Source of the DNA: Xylocopa sonorina
Taxonomy: Eukaryota; Arthropoda; Insecta; Hymenoptera; Apidae
DNA length: 64,000 nucleotides
Reading direction: 5' to 3'
Assembly (NCBI RefSeq): GCF_050948175.1
Contig: NC_135205.1
Location: forward strand, 2,145,795-2,209,794
The translations under genes were made by a program, and so were the position numbers. Shown one piece after another: positions 26,514 to 40,180 of the stretch. Each line of letters opens with the position of its first letter. Positions within the stretch are counted from its first letter, which is position 1. Below the pieces are notes generated by a model. That model did not search any database. It saw nothing but the letters and a program-made list of their open reading frames with translations, and was not told the origin of the DNA.

Positions 26514-27872
26514 TCAATTATCCATTTGAGTACAATAATCATACATTTCGAAGTAATTTGTAAAATTAATTATTACAAATGAGAATATTGCTCCACCTGC
26601 AGAGCCTATCTGCATAATGACACCTGCATTAAAGAGTATATTAGATAACGCTGTATTTCTAAATACAGATACAATAATCAATTTTAAATACGAAATAAGT
26701 CCCATCAAAAATGTCCACGATATAATGACTAGATAAATACCAAGATTTATTGTTTGCAAGGGTGGAGACGGCGACATTAACGCTAGATACGTAACATAGC
26801 TGCCAATAATCAGGCACACTATAGATAAGTAACCAATGATTTTTACATTCGAAACCTTCAACCAGAATGCTAATAGGCATACAACTGGATTTGCAAATTG
26901 GGCAAAGGTAATGGATAATTGATATGCCATGTTTCCATACGGTAAGCAAGAATAAGATTGTATGCTGGGAAAGAAACCATTGCCAAAAAAGCAGCAAATA
27001 GCAAGCAAAATAAATAAATAATTTCGTGTTTGCTTTGTTATGTGCTTATTATTATCACAAAGAAATAAATTTCCTTCTAACGAACAATGGTCTATCTTTT
27101 CCATTTGATGAGAAACATTTGTACGTTTTTCATTGTAGACTGCACTGATAAACTTACGAGCATGTTTTTCATTCTGCATAAACGAAGAATATTCCAAAAT
27201 AGCAAAAGCAGTTAACGATAGAAATAAAATGATGAAAATAAAAAGAAAATATACATTTGGAGTAAATCTTAAGTCGGATAAGTCTGATAAAGATTCTAGT
27301 TCAGTATTGTTTTTGTACACTTGGGAAACTGTACATTTTGAATTGTCTCTGATGCCTTGTATTAAAGCAATTATACTTGGCAATACCCCACTTAATCCCT
27401 CTCCTATAAAGTAGGACGTTAGACAATTTTCATTGAAATTGCGAAGATACGGCATAAACAATACGGAGCTGAAACAACCTACTAAAGCGTTGAAAAATGT
27501 TAAGACAAATAACGTTAAACTATATTCATTACCAGCAATAACAGTTCTTTCCGAGTAAAAGAAAGTTAATAATCCCATTGTAAAAGTTCCTGATACCAGT
27601 AAACATAGTATCCACCAAGACTCATTTATCTGACATCGAAAATATTGTAAGATTGTATACAGTAGAGGTCCGAAATTTGCAGCCTGTATTACTAGTACCA
27701 GATAAGCTGGTAATGCCCAACCTTCGGGGGAAATATTGATAAGCACTGCAGTTTGGATGAATATTCCATTGATGCCAATCCAGGCAGATATGCCAAATAG
27801 TATTATCAGAAAGTGAAGACCAATACAAGCTTTCCTATTGTACCTTTTTGAATTTTGCACATCTGTCGTCAT
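26514..27872 (-). CDS. Riboflavin transporter, SLC52 family, intronless copy
   Basis: A multi-pass plasma-membrane transporter for vitamin B2. The coding region is one uninterrupted exon. Family landmarks are clear: ISAWIGINGIFIQ near the N-terminus, YFIGEGLSGVLPSIIALIQG, then PSIQSYSCLPYGNMAYQ, and about 11 hydrophobic segments overall. From the ATG at 27872 (G at -3) the protein is 452 residues, the same length as the neighbouring copy. An earlier in-frame ATG at 27962 would add 30 AT-rich, unconserved residues. It lies about 1 kb upstream of the FBXW9-like gene on the same strand and 1 kb downstream of its paralogue. Unlike that paralogue it lacks the coding intron, and it is clearly diverged, so it is an old duplicate. 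A possible AATAAA lies at 25998-25993. Confidence 0.92.
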   Translation of the reverse strand: MTTDVQNSKRYNRKACIGLHFLIILFGISAWIGINGIFIQTAVLINISPEGWALPAYLVLVIQAANFGPLLYTILQYFRCQINESWWILCLLVSGTFTMGLLTFFYSERTVIAGNEYSLTLFVLTFFNALVGCFSSVLFMPYLRNFNENCLTSYFIGEGLSGVLPSIIALIQGIRDNSKCTVSQVYKNNTELESLSDLSDLRFTPNVYFLFIFIILFLSLTAFAILEYSSFMQNEKHARKFISAVYNEKRTNVSHQMEKIDHCSLEGNLFLCDNNKHITKQTRNYLFILLAICCFFGNGFFPSIQSYSCLPYGNMAYQLSITFAQFANPVVCLLAFWLKVSNVKIIGYLSIVCLIIGSYVTYLALMSPSPPLQTINLGIYLVIISWTFLMGLISYLKLIIVSVFRNTALSNILFNAGVIMQIGSAGGAIFSFVIINFTNYFEMYDYCTQMDN

Positions 27873-28892
27873 CTCATTTACGTGTGAAATATCAAATTTC
27901 AATATATATTCCTGAATAATGATTAATAAAACGTTCATTATTCCTGTATTGTTAAGATACATGTGATGCTTTTGTAATAACTAATATTCTCACCTACTTT
28001 TTTAAATACTATAATTTAAAGGATTAATCTCTCTTTTCTCCACCAAAAATATACATTTCACTTTATATTGTTAATGCTGTAGAAAATTGCTTAAGCAAAT
28101 ACCAGATTATTAATTAAGATCCTACAGCAAGATTCACCGGTACACTATTGGTAAAGAAACTGATATGACAAAGTCATGAGATGTCGGACTCCTATTTTTC
28201 CTTAATCTGTGCAATAAAATTTATCAGATAAAATACAAAGTTTTACTTTTACTGACTGCACCTGTTTAAGTAGGCTAAATGATAGTCCAATTTCAATGTT
28301 CTATGCTGTAAAATTTATCAGTACAATTAAAATTTTTACATTTTTACAGAAAAAATGAATAATTACTATATCACTTATTGAGATATTGATTTATTTCTTT
28401 GTATTACAATAAAATATATTATATCTTTTTGGATTTATAATTTTGAAAATATATTTCTCTCTATACATGAAATAACTTTTGTTAAATATGAGAATCTATT
28501 TTTTTTCTTTTTTTAAGTATCTTTGTGTCTTGTACATTTACCTAAATCAAGCTCACAATTGAAGAAAAAATGCATTGTACCTATCTTTTCTTATCTTTTT
28601 AAGTATTTGTTTTAATTACATTTTCTACACATTTGCAATGATTCATAGCTCCAGTCCTTGTCACTTCATGGAATACAAGCACTTTTAATACTAAAAATTT
28701 ATAAAATTCAATTTTGTAATTTTCATTAATTAGTCCATTTAATATGAAAATTATAAAATCTAAGCTGCTTTCTTTACTTGTATAAAATGGCTAGACTTTC
28801 CTCGTATAGCAATTGGTTTTGAAACTAATTGCATGTCTAATTAATTTTATACAATTTTCATTAACAGAGCTATTTTCATTTAGTACCAAATA

Positions 28893-30646
28893 TTAATGCG
28901 TAGGAATCAATGAACATGGTGAATAAGAATGGAATAATTTTACATGATTGACTAAAACATACGTGATTATTGCTCCTGCCAATGATCCAATTTGAGTTGC
29001 GACACCAGTATAATAGAGACCTCTACCAGGATCCGGCCTGAACAATGTTGTGATACCTAATTTTATAAACCCTATCAAACCGCTAATCAAAATCCAAGAC
29101 AGAACTACTAAAAATTCACCTATCCAACTATTCTGTAAAGGTGGGGTAGGTGATTGAACGGCTAAAAAACAAACAAAACCTGAAAGTCCTATAAGAATGA
29201 CCAGAAGGCAGCTGAGAAGATTCACTTTTGGTAATTTAATAACAAAACCTAGGCACATCGCCAATGGACCAGCCATTGACGACAATGTAACTGTTAAATG
29301 ATACGCAACGTTACCATATGGTAAACAAGAATACGATTGAATACTTGGTAGCGTACCATTACTTAGAAAACAAACTACCGCCATCATAATTAATAAATAT
29401 GAATACACTTGCTTAGACATTGTCCAACCAGAATTGGTCTTATAACTAGGAGGTGCTCTTGTGTCTGTCGGCAATGTTTCCATGCTCCCTGGATGTTTTA
29501 CACGCTCTCCGACAGCGACAGCCAAATTGTTCAATCCTAAGAACGCCAAGTAACACAAAAACAACAGGGTACCAATGAAAATGAAGAAAGCCTGACTTGA
29601 AAACCTGGGTTCTGGATAAAAAGGCAAGAACTCTACTTTATCCGAGTTAGGTTTAGTACTGTTTAAACATTCTGGATTTCCACCGACACCTTGGATTAAT
29701 GCCACCACGCTAGGCACAAATCCGCTAAGTCCTTCTCCTACAAGATAGGACACTAAATAAATTTCTCTATAGTTCCTCATGTATGGCATGAAAAGAACAG
29801 AACTCGTACATCCAACAATGGCAGTTACGAACATCAGTGACAACAGAGCGGTAGAATGCTCATTGCCAAATATTGTCGTCGTTTTATTATACACAAAGGC
29901 TAATATAAATGTGGACAATGCTCCTGCTGCTAAAACTATGTATGTAATATACTTATCACATGCCCATTTGCTATACCTAAAACAAAAATATAATAAATGT
30001 ACAAGTACTATCGTAGAAAATTGTACGTTACCGATTACAAATGAAATGGTGAGACCATTAACAGTATAACTGTTTCTATAAGTTTCTATTCATTTATTTA
30101 ATGGATTACATTTTGTTCGCACTTGAATATCACAAATCGCTAGCATATAATAAATAAAAATAGTGATCTGTAAAGTGATTTTAGATTCGTGCCTACGAAA
30201 ACATTTTTGCTTGCAAAAAAATTGATAGAAAGTTTGGCACTAAATAAAGAAGATGTTAATTGTTCAAAAGAAAAAAGAAACAAATCTTTTCCTTATTTCT
30301 GAAAAGTTAGATAAGAATGTCACACTGTTCTCTGGTCTCACCGATTCAAGTCAAACTATTAAAACACATACTTGATATACAACGTGTAAAGAATTGGTCC
30401 CAAGTTGGCGAATTGCACTAGCATAACCATATGCGCCGGAAGACTCCATCCCTCGGGCGCGCTGTTCACAAGAAGCGGCAGTTGAACGTATATTCCATTC
30501 ACACCGACCCATGCACCAAGTCCAAACATCAGCGCGAGCAGGTCAACTATTAGCCGCCTGTTACTCAACTTCTGGCTCAACATGTTCTGCGTTTTGTCAT
30601 TCATCAACAGAGGATCCAAGAAGGTCGAATGACCTTGTGGATGCAC
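28893..30646 (-). CDS. Riboflavin transporter, SLC52 family (SLC52A3-like)
   Basis: A multi-pass membrane protein taking up riboflavin. Two coding exons, 30646-30372 and 29976-28893, join in phase 2 to 452 residues, the normal size for SLC52 proteins. Landmarks are GLGAWVGVNGIYVQLPLLV, YLVGEGLSGFVPSVVALIQG and PSIQSYSCLPYGNVAYH. The intron falls just after LYTLYIK in the first third of the protein; donor GTATGT and acceptor TTTTAG are good. ATG 30646 is used because it is the first in the open frame; M15 (30604) could also serve. Its paralogue follows directly downstream on the same strand, a head-to-tail tandem pair. This copy keeps the intron, so it is the better candidate for the ancestral gene. 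A possible AATAAA lies at 28395-28390. Confidence 0.93.
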
Positions 30647-33600
30647 TTTTTCCTCGTGTACAGCCGTCTTTTAACCTTCTTTAGCGAAAATCAGCTTATT
30701 TCTACGATCGGCAGGATGCGAATCGAGCGTGTTGCGCGAGTTACCAAAAATCTGGCCCGGCGTTACACTCTGGCTTAACGTTTTAACGGTAAAAGAAAAA
30801 GCAAATATAATCTCCCTCGAAAGCTCTTGCTCAATAATCGACGTTAATTACGATAATATATGTCAATTACGAAAGTAACAATTCAGTCGATATAATAACA
30901 ATCTTGATGATTATTCAATACTGTTTCGGTATTGCGTTAAAATGGTCGTTGTTACAGTATGTTCCACTATATAAATGCTCCACGCGTTCACTCTTCACTC
31001 GCGAAGAGGTTTTTCCTTACAGAATCGATTAACACCGTTTCAAGACATTTTTCTTCTTTTTCCTCCTCGTGAGGAACATAACCTTAGCTATGGGCAATCG
31101 TTGCAGCCGCGATAAATGGAATTTGCTGAATCCGATGTTTGTCAGATACGTGTGCACTTTCGACAGGTGAAACGACGCGTGTCAAATTATTGGAAAAAAA
31201 CCATACGATACAGTTTCTTGGCCGATTGTAACGTGCTAAAGTAATATGACAATAATTACCGACTTGTAACACATAACGTCACAGACGGCGGCCGCAACAC
31301 GACTGTCGTGCTCGATGATTAAGTATCGCACGTAGTTATCAGCACTTTTGTCAGATATATGGTATAATCTGAATAAAGGATACACAGGTTTCCAGTTTTT
31401 CTTAAATCACACTTCGTCGTGAACTAATTTCTATCGCGGTACTTTATAATCAAGTTAGTCTCAAGATATTTTCGTTGCAACACAAGCGAATCTACTTTCT
31501 TAAAAATTGTGCAACTTTCTTGCATACATATACCTTATCGCTCTTGGTTCTGGATCAATTGCTGCAATCATCTGTATCTATACTTGCTGCTTTATAATAG
31601 AGTTTCGTATATTACAGACACGACCGATGTTGGATTCACTGGAGTAAATATATTGGTCTGAATACATACATACCTTGATTGGTATCTCCTGTAACCGTTT
31701 CATATGACTATTATGAGAATTGATAGCGTTCGCTACTGTATTTAATGGACGAGGGAAATACGAGGCGGTGAAGGATAATCAAACAATTTCTTTTAAATTA
31801 AATATATATACATGGAATACGCAAATAATAAATCTGTCTATTGTGAACATCGTTTATTAAATCGTAGATGGAGAGGTAATACGAAATAAATATCACCATC
31901 AGTTGAATATAGCAAGAACTTTATAAAAGACGAGGCAGACTCACAGATGGTTTAAGTACATTAGTATATGTCTCAAAACTCTGAGAAACGTGTGACGGTT
32001 TTGCGTTCGCATTATTTTTTTGTCCTTTTCTTTTTTTTTTTTTGTTTCTTTTTTCTCCTTAAATAGATCACACGGATGAAAAAAGGTTGTTGCGTAGAGA
32101 GGTGCGTTTATATCGTGCGTAAAAAGTACGAACATACATCAATCGAAAAGAGTCGTCAGACGAAGGGAGGAATAGAAGCTTAGAAAAGGAAACGCTTGGC
32201 TATATAGATCGTCCGATGAACTCCCTCTGGTCATCGTGGCATGTGTTATCATAAAAAATAAGCATACGCTTAACGCCCGCACATATCATTTTCCGTTTGC
32301 TCGATAACAAACAGAAGCTGTTAACATATTATCGTGAAAAATATATAAATATGCTCGCGGTGGCCGTTTGTTGCGCGAATCGTCGTTCGTCAATTTTTAT
32401 CGTATTTTTCAAAATAGTATCATATTTCATTTTCTTTTCTAATCAGACGAGGAAAACGATACGACGGTAGACATGCGTAATGACACGAGCATAGCGAGAC
32501 CGAAGGTGTTGCCATGAGTCGCAAAAGAGGGAGGTCTCGTCGACAAGAAAAAAAACGTGACCGTCACTCCTACTGGAGGAGCACCGACAAAGTATTATCG
32601 TTGAAATTACCGGGGGAACAATTGTTTCGAGCAAAAGAAATATCGCTTTGCCAGACGATCGTAGTTCGCGGATTAACGAGTGAGCACATTTACTGCGAGA
32701 ATGACTTACGGAGTCGATACTGTCTTATGGCATTATTGTCCGTCAGCGCGTCATAATGTTTGCCATACAATCCAAGGGTTCGTTTCTGTGGAAGTTCAAC
32801 GACGATTGATAGATCGGCTTTTTTTGATGAAAAGTCGTTCATCATTGTTCGTCACGTCGGGTTACGGAGCATTTTTCCATAGAAATGGAAGTATAGTCTC
32901 TTGTGAACATTAAATGCGAAGTTGGTTTAACTATTTCCGCGTTTTGAAAAAGATATAGAAGAAAATAGAGAATGATAACGAAGAAATTATTTGCTTGATT
33001 ATCTACTACAAAGTTAGTAAATATTAAATTATGGATTGAAGCGATACTTATTGATCGTTACACAAATCTAAATTTATATTATAAAATTTGTCACTAATTC
33101 ATTAGCTTATTCTTATCAGTGGATCTGATATGTTATCCATCTAAAGCTCGCAAAGGGTTAAATATTGAAAACACTTGAATAGACTGAAACATTTAAAAGT
33201 TAAAAGAAAAAAGCATAAAGACGGTGGTAGAAAGTAGTAAAAGAAAAATAAGGATTATATGAAATTTAATAAAAAAGAGACACGGGCGGCGAGTATTTAT
33301 TTAACCCACAAACCGAAGTTTTTTTTGCTATGAATATATACGACGCCTTTGCTTTTTCTTACACCCTTCATATTTCATAACTGGTTTTGAAGAAAAACCA
33401 ATAAAAAACGCGAAGCTAGGCGCGATATTAACGTGCTGCTCTCGATCCTCGGTGCAAAGAGTTACAGACGCGGAATATCGATGGACAAAAATTAATTATG
33501 CGACGTTGGAGTGGGGAAGAGCAATATCGAGCCGAGTCCAGTAGAGTGAACGGGTAAGAGGCCGATGTCCGCTATTTACATAGCTCAAACAAAAGCTTGG

Positions 33601-34989
33601 GAACCGTTCTTTTATCCGTCCCGTCGGGTTTTCATTCTCTAGAACTTTCCTGTTCTCGTCGCTCCTCTCTCGACTTTAAAAAATCCAAAAGAACTCCATG
33701 CGAATAGTCTCAAGAATTTGTAGAAAAAAGTCTTATAACCTGTTCACGGACACTTGTATACGCTTAAGAACGCACTCGCGATAAAATTACTAGCTGTTCC
33801 GTTTGGAAACGTGTGTGCTCCGATTTAGAGGCGAATAGGTTTACAAAAAGTTCCTTTTAGATAAAGATAATATTTAGAAGAACTTTTTACAGCTCAGAAG
33901 TGAAAATACATATTTATGAAACAAATATTGTTATGATATTTGTTTTTCTGTATTCACGGTGCGTGTTATATTTATTATTGTTTACCGTCACTTTAATTCG
34001 TAATTTAAGGCTGGTTAACTGGTAACCATTACTGAGTTTAAAACGTGATTTGTAACTTTCTTTAAAATGTTCGATCGTGTAAATTTTCTCTTCTCACAAA
34101 AATTAAATGATCATTACAGAATAATCAGGTGGTTTAGAAAAATACAATTAATTTCAAGTGGTAAATGATAAGGAAAAGAAGTTATTATCGGTGTTACAAA
34201 TTTGGAAGATATGATCACGATATTTTACTAGTATGTAATATATGATTATTATTTAATTTAGTTAATTAGTCCTTTGATTATACTTTAATTTTTATTGCAT
34301 GTACCCATACGGGTGGCACTAGCCTGTACTCAACGTAAAGAGCTGATAAAAAGAAAACTAATCTATCGACGTTTAGCGTCTCGAGTTCTTGTGTGAGGTC
34401 TGCTCTTATAAAAATGTAAAAAATGAAGATCAAAATTAAGGTGCGAAAAATCAATTCGAACGTTTTTCTATAAATGAAAATGTGCTTTTCACGGTAAGAA
34501 CAATCCTAATCTTTCATAATGAATACGAATTTTACGACGTATATTAAAATTATATATTATTTTGTCGTCTGTTGTTCGCAAGTTAACCTCTTTTCATACC
34601 AGAACATAGGATCTCGCGATAAATGCCGATAGATTAGTATTCTATTATTTTTATCTAGAAGGAGATTATCGAAGACTCGCTTAAATCAGGCACGAACGTT
34701 TTTAGAATCCCTATCAGATAACTACGTTACTGTATCATTAATTGTTTTAGCAAAAGCCAGAGGCATTGTGATTTAAAGGTCGCAGCAGTCTCGATCGTTG
34801 AAGAATCACGTTATACATCGATTTCTATGAAAGTCAATTGGCGTCATCCAATGTAAAAAGAACTCTAGGAATAACTGCCCTCCGAGCGAGAGAAGAAATT
34901 ATGTAAGATAATAAGAGACGAAAAGAGAACGAAGAGATCAGTGGAACGATGCGATGGTAGGTAACAGTACTATAGAAGCAAGTAAAAAA

Positions 34990-35009
34990 GAGAGAGAGAG
35001 AGAGAGAGA
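34990..35009. repeat. (GA)n microsatellite
   Basis: A pure GA dinucleotide run of about ten units. Confidence 0.85.
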
Positions 35010-38000
35010 AATAAAGCTCCTTGACCCGGCAGACGAACGATGATCCGATTGATAAATTCCGACTAGTGTCTACTGTATATTGTAGCACGGTTATGTGTTA
35101 TGTAAAATTCCGCTTTGCGTTCTGCAACTCCAGGCGACGATGTCCGCGCACGACCTTCGCGAGAGTGAGTTTAATTGACTGTAGTGTCGAGCCGAATCGC
35201 GGGCACGAAGCTTTCAGAGCGTCTATCGAAGTCCGTTTAAATATCGACGACACGTGGGAGATAAAGACAGGCGGCGCGTGAATATCTTTTATCGTTTCCC
35301 TGTACAATTATATACAATACAATTACTATATAATCTTGCAATCAATCAAATGTTCGACTAAACTGAACGGTTGGAATTAAAATGCGTGTATATACAGTGG
35401 GGTCGCGGAAAGTACCTGTACGCACCAGTACAATAGTACCCTGTGCCTTGCGATGAAATGTTTCCCGATCGACTTTTGCACTTCATTCTTGTGTAACGTA
35501 CAGAATCATCGTTTCCGTATATATAAAGGTGCTGTTAAATGATAAAGAATGCAATGCATTTGAACGTGGTCAATTGATATGTTCGTAATAAAGTAAATAC
35601 AATAGTATAGATATACTTTTTTCTTTCTTTTTTTTTTTTTTGTTAAACGGTACATACGTATACTTAAAGTCATCAAGAATTTCGAGTTGTTTGAGTATAA
35701 AAATTGGACACCAAGTCTATCCCAAGAATTCAGTTCTTTAATGCGAATTGAAATACTTCGAGTATCGTGAGCGTGGACAAAATGTGGTTGCGGGAAATGT
35801 TTCAGGTCACCGACGGCTTTGAAAATTGCATGCCACTTGTAGCCGAAATGTCTGCGTCACCGCAATCCTAGCTATCCAAAATATCCAGATATTAGATACC
35901 TGTCGTGTTCCAACCGCTGGTTGGGTACACTCGATATGAGTATTTCAATTATTCGAATTCCGTCCCATTCGGAATCGGTTCTATCGATTTTTCTGAGGTA
36001 AGCGCGTGCTTCTCGCGATATTGATTCGTACGGGAGGACGTTAAAAACGGTCCCAGGTGTCGTGCGACATTCACGCGGCTCCCCCGGCACTAATCAGAAC
36101 GCGTCAAAGCGGAAGTCGCGGACTGATCGCGCTGACAGACACGTCGGTTTTAATCGTTCGATCGGATTGGGTGCGATTGTCAGAGCTGCTGTCACGCCTG
36201 TCGCAAGCGTTTCGATAGAAAATTGAAAATCGTGAAACAGGAGAGCTTTAGACTGGCAAGGAGGGACACACGAGAGATTCCTATAAACGGTTCCGTACTT
36301 GTTTTTTTTTTGTTTTTTTTCTTTTCTTTTTTTTTTTTCTTTGTTAGTACTTACGTGTGTTCGCTTTTGCGCGCTTACGCGAATGCGTTACGGTCGATAA
36401 AATCTGACAAATTACACAACAATACAATGACATTAGATACGATCGGTCTTTCGTCCGATAAGAAACACCTCCAACTTGGTCCGGTCGACGCTGTTGCCGA
36501 GGTGAGTCATGGTCTCGTTCCGATTTGCGTGTACGTTCTCTAGATTTGCTTTTACTTATTATTGTTGTTGTGTAGTTTCTTATGTAATTATTATCGAGAC
36601 CAGAACCAAGTTCGAGGGATCAAGTTGGCCATTAGGCAGGAGATTTGACAAGCTTCGGAGACGCATTCGACGATTCCCGTCGGTGGTCCTGTACACACGA
36701 CTGTATGTAAGATAAGAAAAATTTCGAATCGAAGATACTGGGTGGGAAGCGCGTGCGCTGCACGAGAGATCGCTCCCCCTAGTTGTTTTGTTTTCCTTTT
36801 GCTCGTTATTACGTTTACAGAAACGTATTACAACGTAGATTGCAGCGCTCCTTGGCCATTGTCGGCGTAGAATCGTTCAGGATCGCACGATCGTACTCTT
36901 TATTCACCGTTTCTTTATTTATGTCTTCTCTTTTTTTCCCATTTTATTCGATTGTTTGTGCAAATCGACCATCATCTCCAATTCTGTTTTCGAGCTCGAA
37001 TAAATTTCAACGCGCCGCTTTGTCAGAGGAGAAATTAAAGGGAAAAAAGCACGGTGGAGCGTGATTTTCGCGCCGATCTAAGGTCGAGAGAGGGCGCTAC
37101 ATTAAAATGGAAATAAGATCTCGCGAGGATCTTGGAAATCGAATAAATTCTCGCTTTACTCGAAAGCTGAACTCACCGTGATTCATGAATACAAAGACGA
37201 CTCAGGGACAATTACCAAGCCGGTTATTTGTCGCTTTTATCGTCGCGAATCGCCCGTCACGTGTCCCCGTTATCCGTTCCTAAGCCTGGCCCATAAGCGG
37301 AGATTAGGACGTCGTTAGCGGGAACTCGTGGAGCGTTATTTTTTCGCGATTAGCGTTTGTTTCTAACGGAAATTATACTGGAAATTAATGCATTAGCCGC
37401 GGTAGCCAATTTGTCGATAATTTTCGCAAGAACTGTTATTTTAGCAACACGAATTACATACAACATAATTGGTAATGTAAAACTGTGTGAGATCGATTTA
37501 TCGTCGAATTGGAGAAGAATGATAGTCTCACGCAATTAAAATGAAACGATAACGGAACTCGACCGTGCGATCCGCTTGAAACCTTTCTCTGCTTCGCGCA
37601 TACAATAGGCACAACTCTCTTGTTCAATGTTCACTCTTAAATCATCAACAGTTTAGTACAGTTATATACAAAGTATACAGACTCTGCTACTTCAGAGGAG
37701 GGATACAACTTTCATGCGACGTATCGTTTCCTCGATCGGCGCGTGGCTACCATTTCCGGTTAAAAGCACCGTGGGCTTGAATTTCATCAGTTCAAGCATT
37801 TTAGACGCACTCTGAATTGTGGTTCTAGTTTCGGATTCGTTCATTCGTGATAACGAAACGTATTTCAGATATGCGATAATAACCTTTGAAGTGTAATCGT
37901 TAAATATCTGCCTTTTAGGATTAAGTGCTTTCAAATTTCTAAAGCAGACTTAAATAGAACGCGATAACTCTACAGACACTAAATGAAAGATTGTGAACGT

Positions 38001-40017
38001 AATACAGAATGAAACGTTACGAGTTAAATTTGTAGAAAGAATAAAGTAATCGGATCAAACATAATAGTATAGTATATAGTGAAAATTCGAGATTCGAAAG
38101 TTTTTTTTTAATTTACCAAGCAAAGTTGACGGTGTGGAATCACGTGAATCAAGCAAACAATTTGATAAATGCTACAAAAAATTTCAAGATCGAGAAAGGA
38201 CTTTAACGCAAAATTTACAAAGGACAAGATTTTCAAAGTAATAAAGTCAAACGAAGGGAATTAAAACGTAATAACGTAATAGATGCTACAGTTAAGAGTC
38301 GAAAGCGCGTGAAACGGTGTTTACAGACAAATGCGTGTTGGGGGATGGGTACAAAGTACTCGCGAGGAGCCATCAGTATTCATTCCAGTGCTTTTAAACG
38401 GACATCACGCGGGTCCCGAAGAGTTTTGTGTGTACAAGCAAGTCCGCGAATCACCTGCGGGCACACGTGCGCGGTATACGACGATTCATGATGGTCTATT
38501 ACACACGGCGTATGGACTGATGGCGTATCGATCCTCCCTCTGGTGGTGTGTAGCTAGAACGCGAACACTATCTTGCACGTATCGTTCACGTACACGTGTT
38601 TCGACGCGCACCGTCGTCCGTGGCTAAAGAGAATGGAGAAGGGAAGCCACCAAATGGGATGCCACACATCGGAACGAAGATCCACGAGGAATAAAAACAG
38701 GTTGCACGCTTTAATCGTAGAGTCTTTAGATGTCCAACGAGAAATCAATACCGCACGAGGGTTCAAACGTAGACGCTGACGGCCTTCGACTCTACTACTT
38801 TCTTGTTTGGGAACTTGAGGTAGGCGTACGCTCTAATTCGGTGTAGAAGACGGGAACTACCTGTTCGAGGAAGTACTTTAGAGGTTTGGGAAGGGAGATA
38901 AGTGGTTGGAGCTTGCGAACGAACGGAGAAGAGTTTATTCACTCGATCTGCTCCTGCCTGAAGAAGATTCGAAGCGGCAACGAGCTGCTTTGGGATTTAA
39001 GAATGACGGGGTATATATGGAGTTGGCGGGTTCTTTGAGACCGTGAGAAGCACAGATTGCGGAGATAGTCGGAGCTCGAGTGTTTTTAGAAACCCAAACA
39101 AGAAACAGCAAAGTTTTCTCTAGAAATAAAGAGAATACAAGATCTGTTAAAAATATATTAACGTAACAATGTTTTATGGTATGGGAGTAAAATATCAAAA
39201 TAGTGCGTTCTTTTTTAAGTAATTCCAGATGGCTGTCCCATTTGGAAGTCGCGTGGGAATTAAAGGTGACGCTGCAAGATCGATCAGAATTGGTCGACGG
39301 AATGGCAGGCGTTGGTAAATTAAGTAAAAAAAAAAACCCATGTCGCCACGGTTAGAACGAGATATCGTCGAAGACCTCGCACGTACGGTGACGCTATACT
39401 GATACAGGTACAGTAGAACATGGCCAGAGTGGCTAGATAAACGAGTGTGTACTTTCGACGAGCAATAAATTGGATGCTTGTTCGATCTAGATGCTACACG
39501 CGCGGCACGTAGCTTGTGCCTCTTTCGATCCGTACGGCGGAATCCTCGTTAACTTCTCTCTGACACATATTGCACGTGTTCGGTCGGTCTTATCTAGAAC
39601 GCGTATTTAAACGACGATTAACGCGGGAACTCGTTAACTGGCTAAATTTCGAGGGAAAGAATAATATCGTACACATATACATACTGATCGACGAACGACT
39701 CCCAATGGTAAAATTGATCGACGAGCGAGACAAGGATATAGATTTCGACATACACACACATTGGACTGGATAATTGGCGAAAGAAATTAACGGAACCCTC
39801 CGTACGATAATGAATGGGTTGAACGCATCGACGCGATGGGACAGTCAACATATTTGACACGGATCGTTCGCATTGTTTTTCTTTGTTTCTTTTTACCCTG
39901 GTCTCTTTTGGCCTTTTCGTCTTGAAAAAAAGAGCCGATGGTCGAGTATGAACATTAATATCTTTGTGAGTATACGTGTGCGTGTGTGTTCATTTGTCTG
40001 TGTACGTGTACGTGTAT

Positions 40018-40042
40018 TTGTGTGTGTGTGTGTGTGTGTGTG
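40018..40042. repeat. (TG)n microsatellite
   Basis: A perfect TG run of about twelve units, preceded by imperfect GT-rich sequence from about 39970. Confidence 0.9.
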
Positions 40043-40127
40043 GGGCACGTCGATCGCTCTGCAGTGAGAGATCGAGACCTTCGTTCTCACCTACTTTCGG
40101 TTTATGTAACATCGACTGCACTCTAAA

Positions 40128-40180
40128 GTATTATTATTACTATTTTATTATTATTAATATTATTATTATTATTATTGTTA
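40128..40180. repeat. ATT-rich trinucleotide repeat
   Basis: Interrupted TTA/ATT trinucleotide repeats over about 50 bp. Confidence 0.8.

Noticed and set aside
32514..32756. Arg/Ser-rich plus-strand ORF resembling an SR protein start
   Set aside because: Only the first 20 residues are RS-like; no donor, no domain, and the rest looks random.
33151..33165. GCAAAGGGTTAA resembling a piggyBac right end
   Set aside because: No matching TTAACCCTTT left end lies within a plausible distance upstream.
37692..37934. 80-codon minus-strand ORF
   Set aside because: Composition is not clearly random, but there is no homology, no splice context and AT-rich surroundings.
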